Made by a program: the position numbers and the translations under genes. From Rahnella variigena (GTDB lineage: Bacteria; Pseudomonadota; Gammaproteobacteria; Enterobacterales; Enterobacteriaceae), in the NCBI RefSeq assembly GCF_003610915.1, contig NZ_NSDJ01000001.1:2294001-2358000 (forward strand): DNA of 64,000 nt, read 5' to 3'. Under the pieces are notes generated by a model, which had not been told where the DNA came from, ran no database searches, and was given only the letters and a program-made list of their open reading frames with translations. The number at the start of each line of letters is the position of its first letter. The first letter of the stretch is position 1. Of this stretch, positions 16,739 through 25,568 are shown one piece after another.

Positions 16739-17977
16739 CTAGTCCGCCATAGCCTGCTTAGGCCGGCGTTGCAGGCACCAGTACGAATATCCCGCATTGA
16801 ACAGTACGACCATCGCTGTGACGAAAAATACCGTACGGAAGCCGTAACTGGCGGATACTGCCGCGCCCAGTAAAGGACCGGTGACGTTCCCGACATCGCG
16901 GAAAGACTGATTGTAGCTAAACACGCGTCCGGCAACCTGATTGGTACAGTTATAAATCAGCAGCGTCTGCACGGCGGGAAGCAGTGCGCCATCGCAGGCA
17001 CCCAGCAGAAAGCGCAAAATACCGAGTTGTAATGGCGTCTGGACAAAAGCCATGGGGATCAGGAGTAACACTGACAGCGCCAGCATCGCCACCAGAATTC
17101 GCTCCGGGCCAATCCGGTCGCCGAGTTTGCCCAAACGGGGCGCACTCATCAGCGCGGCCACGCCAGGTACCGACGCAATCATCCCACTGATGAACGCCAG
17201 ATTTTGCGTATTTCCCGCCAGTTCACGCACATATAACGTCAGAATCGGCGCAATTGAGCCGGTCGCAATCTGAATAATCAACGTAGTGACGAAAAGACAT
17301 AACACCAGCTTGGGGTTTTTCAGCGAAGCAAAAACTTGCTTACGGTTGAGCATGTCCTTTTTGTTCACCGGCACGAACTGCTCGCGGATGAAATACAGCG
17401 TCATCAGAAAACACAGGAATAACACGCAGGCGGTGATGAAGAACACCGGACGCAAACCGTAGCTGTCGGCGAGCAACCCCCCGACCAGCGGGCCGATCAG
17501 TGCGCCACTGACCGCACCGGTAGATAACGTGCCCAGCGCCCAGCCGCTTTTATTGCGCGGAATTTGGGTGGCGATCAGCGCATTGGCATTAGGGACGAAT
17601 CCGCCAAGAAGCCCGAGCAGCGCGCGAAGGATCAGAAATTGCCAGATATTTTGTGCGAAGCCCATCAGCACCATAACAATCGCCATGCCCAGCGCGGAAC
17701 GCAGCAGCATGATTTTACGGCCTTTACGGTCCGCGAGTCCGCCCCAGAAAGGCGAGGCGATAGCAGAAAACAGAAAGGTAATACTGAAAACCAGCCCCGA
17801 CCACATATTCAGGGATTCATGGCCGGTAACACCGAGGGTTTCTATATACAAGGGCAGGAACGGCATGATCAGGCTGAATGCGGCACCGGTCAGGAAGCAG
17901 CCAATCCAGGCAACATACAGATTACGTTTCCAGTTTATAGGATCTGGTGCGATTTCAGGTTCAGGTGCCGGAGTCAT
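16739..17977 (-). CDS. mdtG: MdtG, MFS multidrug efflux transporter
   Basis: 412 residues from the ATG at 17977; a longer frame to 18052 exists but E. coli MdtG starts just before [11 protein letters not shown]. Twelve TM segments, the MFS motif [20 protein letters not shown] between TM2 and TM3, and its degenerate copy [15 protein letters not shown] between TM8 and TM9. In E. coli it gives fosfomycin and deoxycholate resistance and belongs to the marA/soxS/rob regulon. A 26-bp perfect palindrome lies 81-106 bp upstream of the start (see 18058). Confidence 0.95.
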   Translation of the reverse strand: MTPAPEPEIAPDPINWKRNLYVAWIGCFLTGAAFSLIMPFLPLYIETLGVTGHESLNMWSGLVFSITFLFSAIASPFWGGLADRKGRKIMLLRSALGMAIVMVLMGFAQNIWQFLILRALLGLLGGFVPNANALIATQIPRNKSGWALGTLSTGAVSGALIGPLVGGLLADSYGLRPVFFITACVLFLCFLMTLYFIREQFVPVNKKDMLNRKQVFASLKNPKLVLCLFVTTLIIQIATGSIAPILTLYVRELAGNTQNLAFISGMIASVPGVAALMSAPRLGKLGDRIGPERILVAMLALSVLLLIPMAFVQTPLQLGILRFLLGACDGALLPAVQTLLIYNCTNQVAGRVFSYNQSFRDVGNVTGPLLGAAVSASYGFRTVFFVTAMVVLFNAGYSYWCLQRRPKQAMAD

Positions 17978-18057
17978 AAAATACCGAAAAATGAGGTCAG
18001 GTTCGCTCTGGAATGACAGACGGAAACAAGACAGAGCACAAGTAACAATCAATTGGC

Positions 18058-18083
18058 ATGATAATTATGCGCCTAATTATCAT
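18058..18083. promoter_or_regulatory. 26-bp palindrome upstream of mdtG
   Basis: ATGATAATTA (18058-18067), spacer TGCGCC, TAATTATCAT (18074-18083): ten perfectly matched bases on each side. It lies in the mdtG promoter region. It is built from GATAAT-like pieces but the half-site spacing does not fit a canonical Fur box. Regulator unknown. Confidence 0.6.
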
Positions 18084-18261
18084 TCACTTCAATGATGTTA
18101 ATGAACTGTAACAGTAAGAACTAAAATACAGGTTTAAAAAAATCGGGGAGTGAAGAAGATCAAACGGAGGGTGAAAAATGCAAAAAAAAACGGCCAGCAA
18201 CGAAGCTGACCGCGACAGACACAGATTTAATAACATCCAGGATGACGCAAAAAAAGACCGA

Positions 18262-18696
18262 TTAACGCAAGGCTTCGTTTTTCATAACGGAGTAACGGCC
18301 ACTGCCCAGGAACATGATCACCAGACCGCCGAAGAAGTACATGGCTTCACCTTCCAGACCCCAGGCTCCGACTTCTGTGGTGGTAAAGAACTTGCCGGCG
18401 ACGACCAGGAACACAGCGACTAAAATATTGAAGGCCATTACCAGCGCAGCAGGGCGGGTGAAAATACCCAGGATAATCAGAACCGGCGCAATCACTTCGC
18501 CAATGTAAGCGCCATAGGCGATAAAACCAGGCAGACCGTCAGCCTGCAACATCTGGGCAATCCAGCCGACACCGTTTTCTATTTTAGCTACGCCATGAAA
18601 TAAAATGAGAATGCCAAAAGTCAGACGTAACAGCAGCTTACCAAAATCCTGATGATCAATGGCGCGGGTAAAAGAAGCGTTCAGTTTAGCCAACAT
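18262..18696 (-). CDS. DoxX family membrane protein
   Basis: 144 residues with four hydrophobic segments, and the DoxX-family features LLLRLTFGILILFHGVAKI, GFIAYGAYIGEVIAPVLIILG and a late GLEGEAMYFFGGLVIMFLGSGRYS. Inner-membrane proteins of this family are linked to redox homeostasis, but no exact role can be given. The ATG is preceded by AAAGGAACACATT. The gene stands alone between mdtG and lpxL; it is not present at this place in E. coli K-12. Confidence 0.85.
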   Translation of the reverse strand: MLAKLNASFTRAIDHQDFGKLLLRLTFGILILFHGVAKIENGVGWIAQMLQADGLPGFIAYGAYIGEVIAPVLIILGIFTRPAALVMAFNILVAVFLVVAGKFFTTTEVGAWGLEGEAMYFFGGLVIMFLGSGRYSVMKNEALR

Positions 18697-18868
18697 AATG
18701 TGTTCCTTTTGAAGGTAACATGCCCGGGTGCAGGCAGGGGGTCACGCGGCTCCAAGATCAGCGGAGTAATCACGTGGAGGAATTATGCAGAGAGTATTGG
18801 CCTAAACGGGATGGGATAAAATCTGATAACTTTGAAGATGTCTGTCAAAAAAACTGTCGAAGCAAATC

Positions 18869-18901
18869 AAAAAACCGGCAGAACCTGAGTCCGCCGGTTT
18901 G
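18869..18901 (-). terminator. Terminator of lpxL
   Basis: Read on the minus strand: AAACCGGC, a 13-base loop, GCCGGTTT, followed by TTTTGATT. It lies 6 bp after the lpxL stop codon. Confidence 0.82.
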
Positions 18902-18906
18902 GTACG

Positions 18907-19842
18907 TTAATCCCTGAGGGCTTTATAGAGCGACGGTTCCCCTTGCGGGCGCGTTTTGAAGCGGCGGTGCAGCCACATATATTGCTCCGGCGCCTGGCGG
19001 ATTTCGTTCTCAACCACTTTATTCATATACGTCGCGGCGACCACTTCATCATCCAGCGGGAAGTCAGCCACCTGAGGATGAATGATCATCTCATAGCCTT
19101 TTCCACCCGGCAGACGGCGCGGAGTGAACGGGATAATGGCCGGTTTGCCCATCCGCGCCAGCAGGTAGGTGCCGGTGGTCGTTGCGGCTTTATCCACGGC
19201 AAAGAAAGGAACGAATACGCTGGCACGCGGGCCATAGTCGTGATCGGGCGCATACCAGATGATGTCGCCCTGCTTGAGACTACGGATCATACCTTTGAGG
19301 TCTTTGCGATCAAGCATCCCTTTGTTCGAACGCATACGTCCTTTGGTCTGGATCCAGTCCATCAGCTTATTGTCGTGCGGACGGTAAACGCCCACGCCCG
19401 GGTTGTGAATGCCGAAAATGCGGGCGCCCAGCTCCAGCGTCAGGAAATGTACGCCTATCAGCAACACGCCCTGTTTGTTGTCACGTGCGTGCTGGATATG
19501 CTCCAGACCGCTGACTTTGAACCAGCGCTCTATACGCCAGTCCGGCCAGAACCAGGCCATACCGGTTTCAAATAAGCCCATTCCCACGGATTCAAAGTTT
19601 TTAACCACCATATCTTCACGCTGTTCCGGGTGCATGTCCGGGAAACATAATTCGATATTACGCCGCGCAATTTTATAGCGGTGTTTGAGAAAACGCATAG
19701 AGAAGCGGCCCAGTCCGGTGCCAATTCGATAAATGACCGGATAAGGTAATAATACCAGCGCATACAGCAAGCCCAGACCAAGCCAGGTGATCCAGTAGCG
19801 TGGGTGAAGCAACGATCGGTTAAAGGTCGGTACCTGAGTCAT
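18907..19842 (-). CDS. lpxL: LpxL, Kdo2-lipid IVA lauroyltransferase
   Basis: 311 residues. One N-terminal membrane anchor (about 15-40) followed by the lysophospholipid acyltransferase-like domain with the HxxxxE catalytic pair in HFLTLE, then [23 protein letters not shown] and APDHDYGPR, all matching E. coli LpxL (HtrB). It adds the secondary laurate to lipid A precursor at the inner face of the inner membrane. Monocistronic, with its own terminator. Confidence 0.96.
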   Translation of the reverse strand: MTQVPTFNRSLLHPRYWITWLGLGLLYALVLLPYPVIYRIGTGLGRFSMRFLKHRYKIARRNIELCFPDMHPEQREDMVVKNFESVGMGLFETGMAWFWPDWRIERWFKVSGLEHIQHARDNKQGVLLIGVHFLTLELGARIFGIHNPGVGVYRPHDNKLMDWIQTKGRMRSNKGMLDRKDLKGMIRSLKQGDIIWYAPDHDYGPRASVFVPFFAVDKAATTTGTYLLARMGKPAIIPFTPRRLPGGKGYEMIIHPQVADFPLDDEVVAATYMNKVVENEIRQAPEQYMWLHRRFKTRPQGEPSLYKALRD

Positions 19843-20182
19843 AGATTCTCTGCGTCAATGGATCGAAGTAGAAAGTTTATAAGCTCTGTCTAGTGCAGCA
19901 GCCTGCCACGGAAATACGTCCATATTTCGATGGGAATAAAAGTTGTTCGTAATTATTTGCAGTAAAGTGAAACATTGTGGCATTTTTTTTGTATGACGTG
20001 AAAATTCACGGCACTAATACCTCATTTTACTTATGGATTGGGTGAATGGAAAACAATTTGGTTTTTATCTACTCATCCGTTTTGCCATGGTATACATCGC
20101 ATCAAATATCAGCAGAGAAACGGTTTTGTCAATGAAACAGGCAGCCCTGAAGGCTGCCTGTTGTGCTTTTGCGACTGTGGGG
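19843..20182. other. 340-bp region between lpxL and the Old Yellow Enzyme gene
   Basis: No gene. It holds the lpxL promoter region on the minus strand and, at 20138-20160, the terminator of the gene at 20183. An AT-rich patch lies near 19970-20060. Small frames at 20033 and 20038 have no ribosome-binding site or coding character. Confidence 0.5.
20137..20165 (-). terminator. Terminator of the Old Yellow Enzyme gene
   Basis: CAGGCAGCC (20138-20146), loop CTGA/A, GGCTGCCTG (20152-20160); on the minus strand the stem is followed by TTTCATTG. It lies about 20 bp after the stop codon of the minus-strand gene. Confidence 0.75.
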
Positions 20183-21280
20183 TTATTCCGAATGGAACAG
20201 ACCTTTCAGCCCGTGAGGCTCACTGCGCCAGTACTGTTTCGGCGCCGAAACTTTGGCGCCCAGTTTCGCGGCAGCATGCCACGGCCAGCGCGGGTTATAT
20301 AAAATGCCACGAGCGAGGGCAATCATATCAGCCTGACCGGTGCCGATAATGGCTTCAGCCTGCTCCGGTTCGGTGATAAGTCCTACGGCGATCACTGGCA
20401 TGTTCACATAACGCTTGATGCCGTCAGCGAAAGGCACCTGATAGTTCGGGCCAACGGCGATTTTCTGCTGCGGACTCAGGCCGCCGCTGGAGACGTGAAT
20501 ATAGCTGCAACCCAGCTTGTCCAGCGCTTTAGCCAGTTCAATGGATTGTTCCAGGTCCCAGCCACCTTCCACCCAGTCAGTGGCAGAGATACGCACACCA
20601 ATCGGTTTTTCAGCCGGGAATTCGGCACGTATTTCCTGGAAGATTTCCAGCAGCAATCTCATACGGTTTTCCAGTGAGCCACCGTACTGATCTGTGCGCT
20701 GGTTTGACAGCGGTGACAGGAACTGATGCAGCAGATAACCGTGCGCACCGTGCAGTTCGAGCAGGTCTAAGCCCAGACGATCCGCGCGGCGGACAGTCTC
20801 AACGTACGCTTTTTTCAGCTCATCAATACGCGCCAGAGACATCGCCTCAGGTGCTTCAGTGCCCTCTGTGAAAGCAATAGCGGAAGGTGCGACCGTTTGC
20901 CAGCCGCCAGCAGATTGTGGGATTTGCGCGCCACCGTTCCACGGCGCAGCGCAGGAGGCTTTGCGACCGGCATGTCCCAGTTGCAGACCCAGCGGCATTT
21001 TGCTGTTGGCGCGCAGGCCGGTAATCAGATCTTTCATTGCTGCTTCAGTGGCATCGTCCCATAACCCCAAATCCTCGGCAGAGATACGTCCTGCGGCTTC
21101 AACGGCAGTGGCTTCAAGGATGAGCAGACCGGCACCGGAGAAGGATAACTGCCCCAGATGGGCGTGATGCCATGCAGTAGCTTTCCCCTCATCGGAGGAA
21201 TACTGGCACATTGGCGCGATCACAATGCGGTTTTCCAGCGTCAGCTCGCCTAAGGTAATTGGTTCAAAAAGCTTACTCAT
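20183..21280 (-). CDS. NADH:flavin oxidoreductase, Old Yellow Enzyme family (YqjM class)
   Basis: 365 residues forming a single FMN-binding TIM barrel. The motif PMCQYSSDEG near residue 25 carries the Cys typical of YqjM-class enzymes, LQLGHAGRKAS and HGAHGYLLHQFLSP hold the substrate-binding residues including the His pair, and SLENRMRLLLEI is the family signature. These cytoplasmic enzymes reduce activated C=C bonds in enals, enones, nitro compounds or maleimides with NAD(P)H. The physiological substrate is unknown. The gene is not found between lpxL and trhO in E. coli K-12. Monocistronic. Confidence 0.92.
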   Translation of the reverse strand: MSKLFEPITLGELTLENRIVIAPMCQYSSDEGKATAWHHAHLGQLSFSGAGLLILEATAVEAAGRISAEDLGLWDDATEAAMKDLITGLRANSKMPLGLQLGHAGRKASCAAPWNGGAQIPQSAGGWQTVAPSAIAFTEGTEAPEAMSLARIDELKKAYVETVRRADRLGLDLLELHGAHGYLLHQFLSPLSNQRTDQYGGSLENRMRLLLEIFQEIRAEFPAEKPIGVRISATDWVEGGWDLEQSIELAKALDKLGCSYIHVSSGGLSPQQKIAVGPNYQVPFADGIKRYVNMPVIAVGLITEPEQAEAIIGTGQADMIALARGILYNPRWPWHAAAKLGAKVSAPKQYWRSEPHGLKGLFHSE

Positions 21281-21510
21281 ATTTCATGCCCCTTAAAATT
21301 CAGCGTAGTGAAGAGTTCCCAAGGATGGGTGACATCTAAGAATAGGTTATCGCATTTAAAACATGGGCAATGAACAGCAGGTGTTTTTCTTATGACGAAT
21401 TTGCAACGGAAGATGTCCTCGTTGTTGCTTTAATGTATAATCTTGCCGCTTCAAAAGTAGCTATTCGGTATCCAATAGTTAAATTCCCCTGAAAGACAGG
21501 AACGTACACC

Positions 21511-22566
21511 ATGCCAGTGTTACATAACCGTATTTCTAATGAGGAACTCAGGGCGCGCATGTTGGCTGAAACAGAGCCGCGCACCACCGTTTCTTTTTAT
21601 AAGTATTTCCAGCTCGAAGATCCGAAAACCTTCCGTGATGCTTTGTATGTCAGCCTGACGCGTCTTAACGTGTTTGGTCGTATTTACGTGGCAAAAGAAG
21701 GGATTAACGCGCAAATCAGCGTTCCGCAGAGCAAGTTTGAGGCGTTTAAAACCGAGCTGTTTTCCAGCCATCCGGCGCTGGATCAAATTCGTCTGAACGT
21801 GGCGCTGGAAGACGACGGTAAATCCTTCTGGGTGCTGCGTCTTAAAGTGCGTGACCGTATCGTGGCGGACGGGATTGATGATGATACTTTCGATCCTTCT
21901 AACGTGGGTGAGTACCTGAAAGCCGAACAGGTCAACGCCATGATTGACGATCCGGACACGCTGTTTGTTGATATGCGTAACCACTACGAATATGAAGTGG
22001 GGCATTTTGACAAAGCGATAGAAGTGCCATCGGATACCTTCCGCGATCAGCTGCCAATGGCCGTTGATATGCTTAAAGAAGACAAAGACAAAAAAATCGT
22101 GATGTATTGCACGGGTGGGATCCGCTGTGAAAAAGCCAGCGCCTATATGCTGCATAACGGTTTTAAGAATGTGTATCACGTTGAAGGCGGCATTATTGAA
22201 TATGCGCGCCGTGCAAAAGAGCAGGGCTTACCGGTCAAATTTAAAGGCAAAAACTTTGTCTTTGATGAACGCATGGGTGAGCGTATTTCTGATGACGTGA
22301 TCGCGCATTGCCACCAGTGTGGCGAAGCGTGCGACAACCACACCAACTGTAAAAATGACGGCTGCCATCTGTTGTTTATTCAGTGCCCGACGTGTGCGGC
22401 GAAGTTTGACGGTTGTTGCAGCGAAATCTGTATGACCGAACTGAAATTGCCGGTGGAAGAACAGCGTGCGCTGCGCGCTGGCCGTGAAAACGGCATCAAG
22501 ATTTTCAATAAGTCCAAAGGCCTGTTGCAAACCACCATGCATATTCCTGCTCCGGAAAACGACTGA
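21511..22566 (+). CDS. trhO: TrhO (YceA), tRNA uridine(34) hydroxylase
   Basis: 351 residues. An N-terminal ferredoxin-like domain, a rhodanese domain with the active loop [11 protein letters not shown] (Cys near residue 200), and a C-terminal cysteine-rich tail ([25 protein letters not shown]). In E. coli TrhO hydroxylates U34 of certain tRNAs with molecular oxygen, independently of the prephenate route. Length and sequence match E. coli YceA (350). Terminator follows 20 bp downstream. Confidence 0.95.
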   Translation: MPVLHNRISNEELRARMLAETEPRTTVSFYKYFQLEDPKTFRDALYVSLTRLNVFGRIYVAKEGINAQISVPQSKFEAFKTELFSSHPALDQIRLNVALEDDGKSFWVLRLKVRDRIVADGIDDDTFDPSNVGEYLKAEQVNAMIDDPDTLFVDMRNHYEYEVGHFDKAIEVPSDTFRDQLPMAVDMLKEDKDKKIVMYCTGGIRCEKASAYMLHNGFKNVYHVEGGIIEYARRAKEQGLPVKFKGKNFVFDERMGERISDDVIAHCHQCGEACDNHTNCKNDGCHLLFIQCPTCAAKFDGCCSEICMTELKLPVEEQRALRAGRENGIKIFNKSKGLLQTTMHIPAPEND

Positions 22567-22582
22567 CTGGCGTCTGAATGAC

Positions 22583-22622
22583 AAAAAGCCCTGAACGGCA
22601 TTCGCTGTTCAGGGCTTTTTTG
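22583..22622. terminator. Bidirectional terminator between trhO and yceI
   Basis: AAAAGCCCTGAAC and GTTCAGGGCTTTTTT pair around GGCATTCGCT; A and T tracts on both sides. Confidence 0.92.
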
Positions 22623-22632
22623 GCCCAGTGAA

Positions 22633-23211
22633 TTACTTCTCCTGCACACCTTCCACGGAAATAATCAGCTCCACATTCTGAGACGCAGGACCCAGATCGG
22701 TGGTGATGCCGTAATCTTTCAGCGCGATAGTGCCTGCGGCTTCAAAGCCTGCACGATAGCCGCCCCACGGATCCTTGCCCTGACCGAGCAATTTGGCCTG
22801 AAGGGTCAGCGGTTTGGTGACGCCGTTGAGAGTGAAATCACCGGTAACTTCCAGATCCTCACCTTCTTTTTTCACTGACGTTGATTTGAACGTTGCCTGC
22901 GGATGTTTGCCGACATTTAGGAATTCAGCGCTGCGCAGATGTTTGTCACGTTCGGCATGATTGGTAAATACGCTGGTGGTGTTGATGGTCACATTCACTT
23001 TATCCGCCGCTGGGTCTTTCTCGTCGAAAGTGAATCCGCCGTCAAAATCGTTAAAGCTGCCGTAGAGCCAGCTGTAACCTAAATGTTTGATACGAAATTC
23101 GATAAAGGCGTGCTGACCTTCTTTATCAATTTTGTAATTTGCTGCGGTGGCAGAACCCGCGGCCAGTAACAGGGATGCCAGCGTCAGTCCCAGAGTGGTT
23201 TTTTTCAACAT
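22633..23211 (-). CDS. yceI: YceI family periplasmic protein
   Basis: 192 residues from the ATG at 23211 (GGAG 9 bases upstream), the usual length; an upstream ATG at 23232 would lengthen the signal peptide. The signal peptide ends GSATA before [16 protein letters not shown]. The mature part is the YceI lipocalin-like barrel ([20 protein letters not shown]), which in homologues binds isoprenoid chains. In E. coli yceI is induced by high pH and osmotic stress. It follows yceJ by 61 bp on the same strand, as in E. coli, so the two form an operon. Confidence 0.94.
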   Translation of the reverse strand: MLKKTTLGLTLASLLLAAGSATAANYKIDKEGQHAFIEFRIKHLGYSWLYGSFNDFDGGFTFDEKDPAADKVNVTINTTSVFTNHAERDKHLRSAEFLNVGKHPQATFKSTSVKKEGEDLEVTGDFTLNGVTKPLTLQAKLLGQGKDPWGGYRAGFEAAGTIALKDYGITTDLGPASQNVELIISVEGVQEK

Positions 23212-23272
23212 GGTTATTCTCCGTTTATCCATAATGTGAACAACATAAGTAAAGAGCAGAACGTTAACCGGA

Positions 23273-23818
23273 TCAGCGCCCCAGCATGCGTGTCAGGGTG
23301 CTGTCGCGGTCAATAAAATGATGTTTAAGCGCTGCAAGCGCGTGGAACCCTGAGACAATCACAATGCCCCACGCCAGCCACAGATGCAGGGTGCCTGCAA
23401 TGTCCGCCTGCTGATTCAATCCGAACAGCGTCGCGGGAAGTTCAAACCAGCCGAAGACGCTGACGGCCTGGCCTTCAGCGGTCGAAATGAGATAGCCGCT
23501 TATAAGAATGCCGAACAACCCGATAAATAACAGAACATGAGCAAGCCACGCGCCGATCCGGGTTTTCGCGCTATAGCTTTCAAGAGGCGCAGGCGGCGGT
23601 GAAATAAAGCGCCAGGCCAGACGAAATACCATGGCAATAAACACCAGCACGCCAATGCTTTTATGTATTTCCGGCGCTCGGTGATACCAGGTGTCGTAAT
23701 AACCCAGTCCGACCATCCACAATCCCAGTGCAAATAATCCGTAAACGGCCAGTGCAATAATCCAGTGAAGGATTACTGAAATATGACCAAACCGGACGGG
23801 CGTATTTTTCCACAACAT
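23273..23818 (-). CDS. yceJ: Cytochrome b561 (YceJ)
   Basis: 181 residues from the ATG at 23818, matching the E. coli start before the block [18 protein letters not shown]; a longer frame to 23893 has no support. Four TM segments with the conserved histidines of di-heme cytochrome b561 ([36 protein letters not shown]). It is an inner-membrane electron carrier, reported to use superoxide or quinol in E. coli homologues. First gene of the yceJ-yceI unit. Confidence 0.93.
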   Translation of the reverse strand: MLWKNTPVRFGHISVILHWIIALAVYGLFALGLWMVGLGYYDTWYHRAPEIHKSIGVLVFIAMVFRLAWRFISPPPAPLESYSAKTRIGAWLAHVLLFIGLFGILISGYLISTAEGQAVSVFGWFELPATLFGLNQQADIAGTLHLWLAWGIVIVSGFHALAALKHHFIDRDSTLTRMLGR

Positions 23819-24380
23819 AAACAGGCAATCTCGACTAAGGATTTTTGTGGAAATTAAACATTTAGAAACATTCTGGCAAACTATTATTTCCAAAAAAGAC
23901 GATTAATTTTACTCTTTCATTATTTTTGATGTTCTTATCATGATCTTATTCAGTGCTTTCGTTTTATCTGCACGGCGGTACGGGTTTTTGAGTACAAGGC
24001 AGAGCTGGCAAGGGTTTGTCAGTTTTTGTCATCGAAAGTAAAGTTTGCTTTTCTTCTAAAAATTTGAGTAAAAATAATGATTACAACAGTGATTAATAAT
24101 ATCGGATGTTTTTGGTTTCAGTTTTTTTGAATGAATGAGGATCTGGAATAACGCAGTGTTTATGTCGTAAAGACTCAATGTTTCTTAAAGAAAGCGTAAA
24201 GACTTTTAGGGTTTTGTTCAGACCTGATCGAGATCAGCTTATGCAATAGGATGATATTTATAATCCTTTTTAATTCCAATTAGGAATATTTTTATTGTCT
24301 TATATTTGATGTTTCCTGATGAGGTTTCTTTCCCTGAATTCAAAGAGAGCGGCATCCGGCATCACATGGAGAGTGACACT
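23819..24380. promoter_or_regulatory. 562-bp AT-rich region between yceJ and the RND operon
   Basis: No gene. Notable pieces: the direct repeat CGTAAAGACT at 24166-24175 and 24195-24204; the perfect inverted repeat CTGATC-GA-GATCAG at 24224-24237; and ATTCC-N5-GGAAT at 24273-24287. The inverted repeats lie 95-160 bp before the start of the adaptor gene and are candidates for regulator binding. The base composition is clearly more AT-rich than the flanking genes. Confidence 0.5.
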
Positions 24381-25559
24381 ATGTTTACTGCAACAAAACG
24401 GTTTACTGCAACAAAACGGTTCACTGCAACAAAACGTTTTGCCGCCATTCCGGTACTGCTGACATTATTCATCGCCCCGCAGGTCGTTCAGGCTGCGCAG
24501 CCCCTGCCGGTAGTAACCGCTGCCACTATCGAAACCCAGGCTGACGGCGTTGGCCGCACTTATCTCGGGCGACTTGAGGCCGTTCAGGCGGTGAATATTA
24601 CCAGCCGGACGGAAGGATTTATTGCCCGCCGCGCCTTTGAAGAAGGGCAGTTCGTGAATGCCGGGGATCTGCTGTATGAAATCGAACCGGCCCTGCATCA
24701 GGCTGCGGTTGCTCAGGCAAAGGCCCAACTGGACAGTGCCAATGCCACTGCGCGCCACGCCCAGACACATCTGAACCGTATTCAGCGTCTGGGAGATGCG
24801 CGTACGGTAAGTCAGTCCGATGTCGATACCGTGCTCGCCGCACGTGATACCGCCCGCGCTGCCGTGGCGCAAGCGCAGGCTGCATTGAAAACGCAGGAAC
24901 TTCAGCTCAGTTACACCCGTATCACCGCGCCCATTTCGGGGCGCATCGGCGTGAGTCATTTTCATACCGGCAGTCTGGTCAGCCCGGCCAGCGGTGTAAT
25001 GACGGAAATTGTGCAACTTGATCCCATCCGCGTGGTGATTTCGGTCAACGAGCGGGATGTTCTCAGCGCGACGCATACCAGCGGTGACCTCGGACAGGCA
25101 TTTTCTGATACCCATATGGCTTTGTCCCTGCGCTTATCGGATGGTTCACCCTATATGAAAACGCCGGTGTTTGAGTCACTGGGTAACCGCATCGAAGCAC
25201 AGACAGGAACGTTGCCGGTCAGGCTGACGGTCGCCAATCCTGAGCATCGTTTATTGCCGGGCGGAACAGTCAATGTCACCGCCCAGCCGCGCACAGGGGA
25301 TCAGCTGCCGGTATTGCCGGCGCAGGCTCTGCAGCAAAATGCGACAGGATATTTTGTTCTGCTGGTGAATGCTGAACAGCGCATCGAGGCGCGTCCTGTC
25401 CGGCTTGGCGCACAAACTTCTCACGGCTATTTCGTGGCTGAAGGATTGCAGGGCGGCGAAAGTGTCGTGACGGAAGGCCTGCAACAGATTCAGCCAGGCA
25501 TGAAGGTCAGTGTACGGGACGCTTCTGACGTCTCAGCCGCCGCAGCTAAGAAAGGTTAA
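24381..25559 (+). CDS. RND efflux membrane fusion protein
   Basis: 392 residues from the ATG at 24381 (GGAG 9 bases upstream); longer frames start at 24306 and 24366. The N-terminus is MFTATKR repeated units, then a hydrophobic signal core ending VVQA. The mature protein has the AcrA/MexE order: first lipoyl half (VNITSRTEGFIARRAFEEGQ), alpha-hairpin (residues about 100-170), second lipoyl half (LSYTRITAPISGRIGVSHF), beta-barrel and membrane-proximal domain. There is no lipobox Cys, unlike AcrA. It couples the RND pump encoded 9 bp downstream to an outer-membrane channel, probably TolC since none is encoded here. Confidence 0.92.
   Translation: MFTATKRFTATKRFTATKRFAAIPVLLTLFIAPQVVQAAQPLPVVTAATIETQADGVGRTYLGRLEAVQAVNITSRTEGFIARRAFEEGQFVNAGDLLYEIEPALHQAAVAQAKAQLDSANATARHAQTHLNRIQRLGDARTVSQSDVDTVLAARDTARAAVAQAQAALKTQELQLSYTRITAPISGRIGVSHFHTGSLVSPASGVMTEIVQLDPIRVVISVNERDVLSATHTSGDLGQAFSDTHMALSLRLSDGSPYMKTPVFESLGNRIEAQTGTLPVRLTVANPEHRLLPGGTVNVTAQPRTGDQLPVLPAQALQQNATGYFVLLVNAEQRIEARPVRLGAQTSHGYFVAEGLQGGESVVTEGLQQIQPGMKVSVRDASDVSAAAAKKG
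24384..24437 (+). repeat. Three in-frame 18-bp repeats in the RND adaptor signal peptide
   Basis: Three copies of an 18-bp unit (TTTACTGCAACAAAACGG) at 24384-24401, 24402-24419 and 24420-24437; the third differs at two wobble positions. Each codes for FTATKR directly after the start Met, so copy-number change would not shift the frame. Confidence 0.92.
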
Positions 25560-25568
25560 GGAACAACG

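Noticed and set aside
18058..18083. Canonical Fur box
   Set aside because: The halves TGATAAT and ATTATCA are 10 bases apart instead of 1, so it does not fit the 19-bp Fur consensus.
18178..18423. 81-codon plus-strand frame with a good GGAGG site
   Set aside because: Most of it is antisense to the DoxX gene, which has clear membrane segments and family motifs; the product is charged and shows no homology I recognise.
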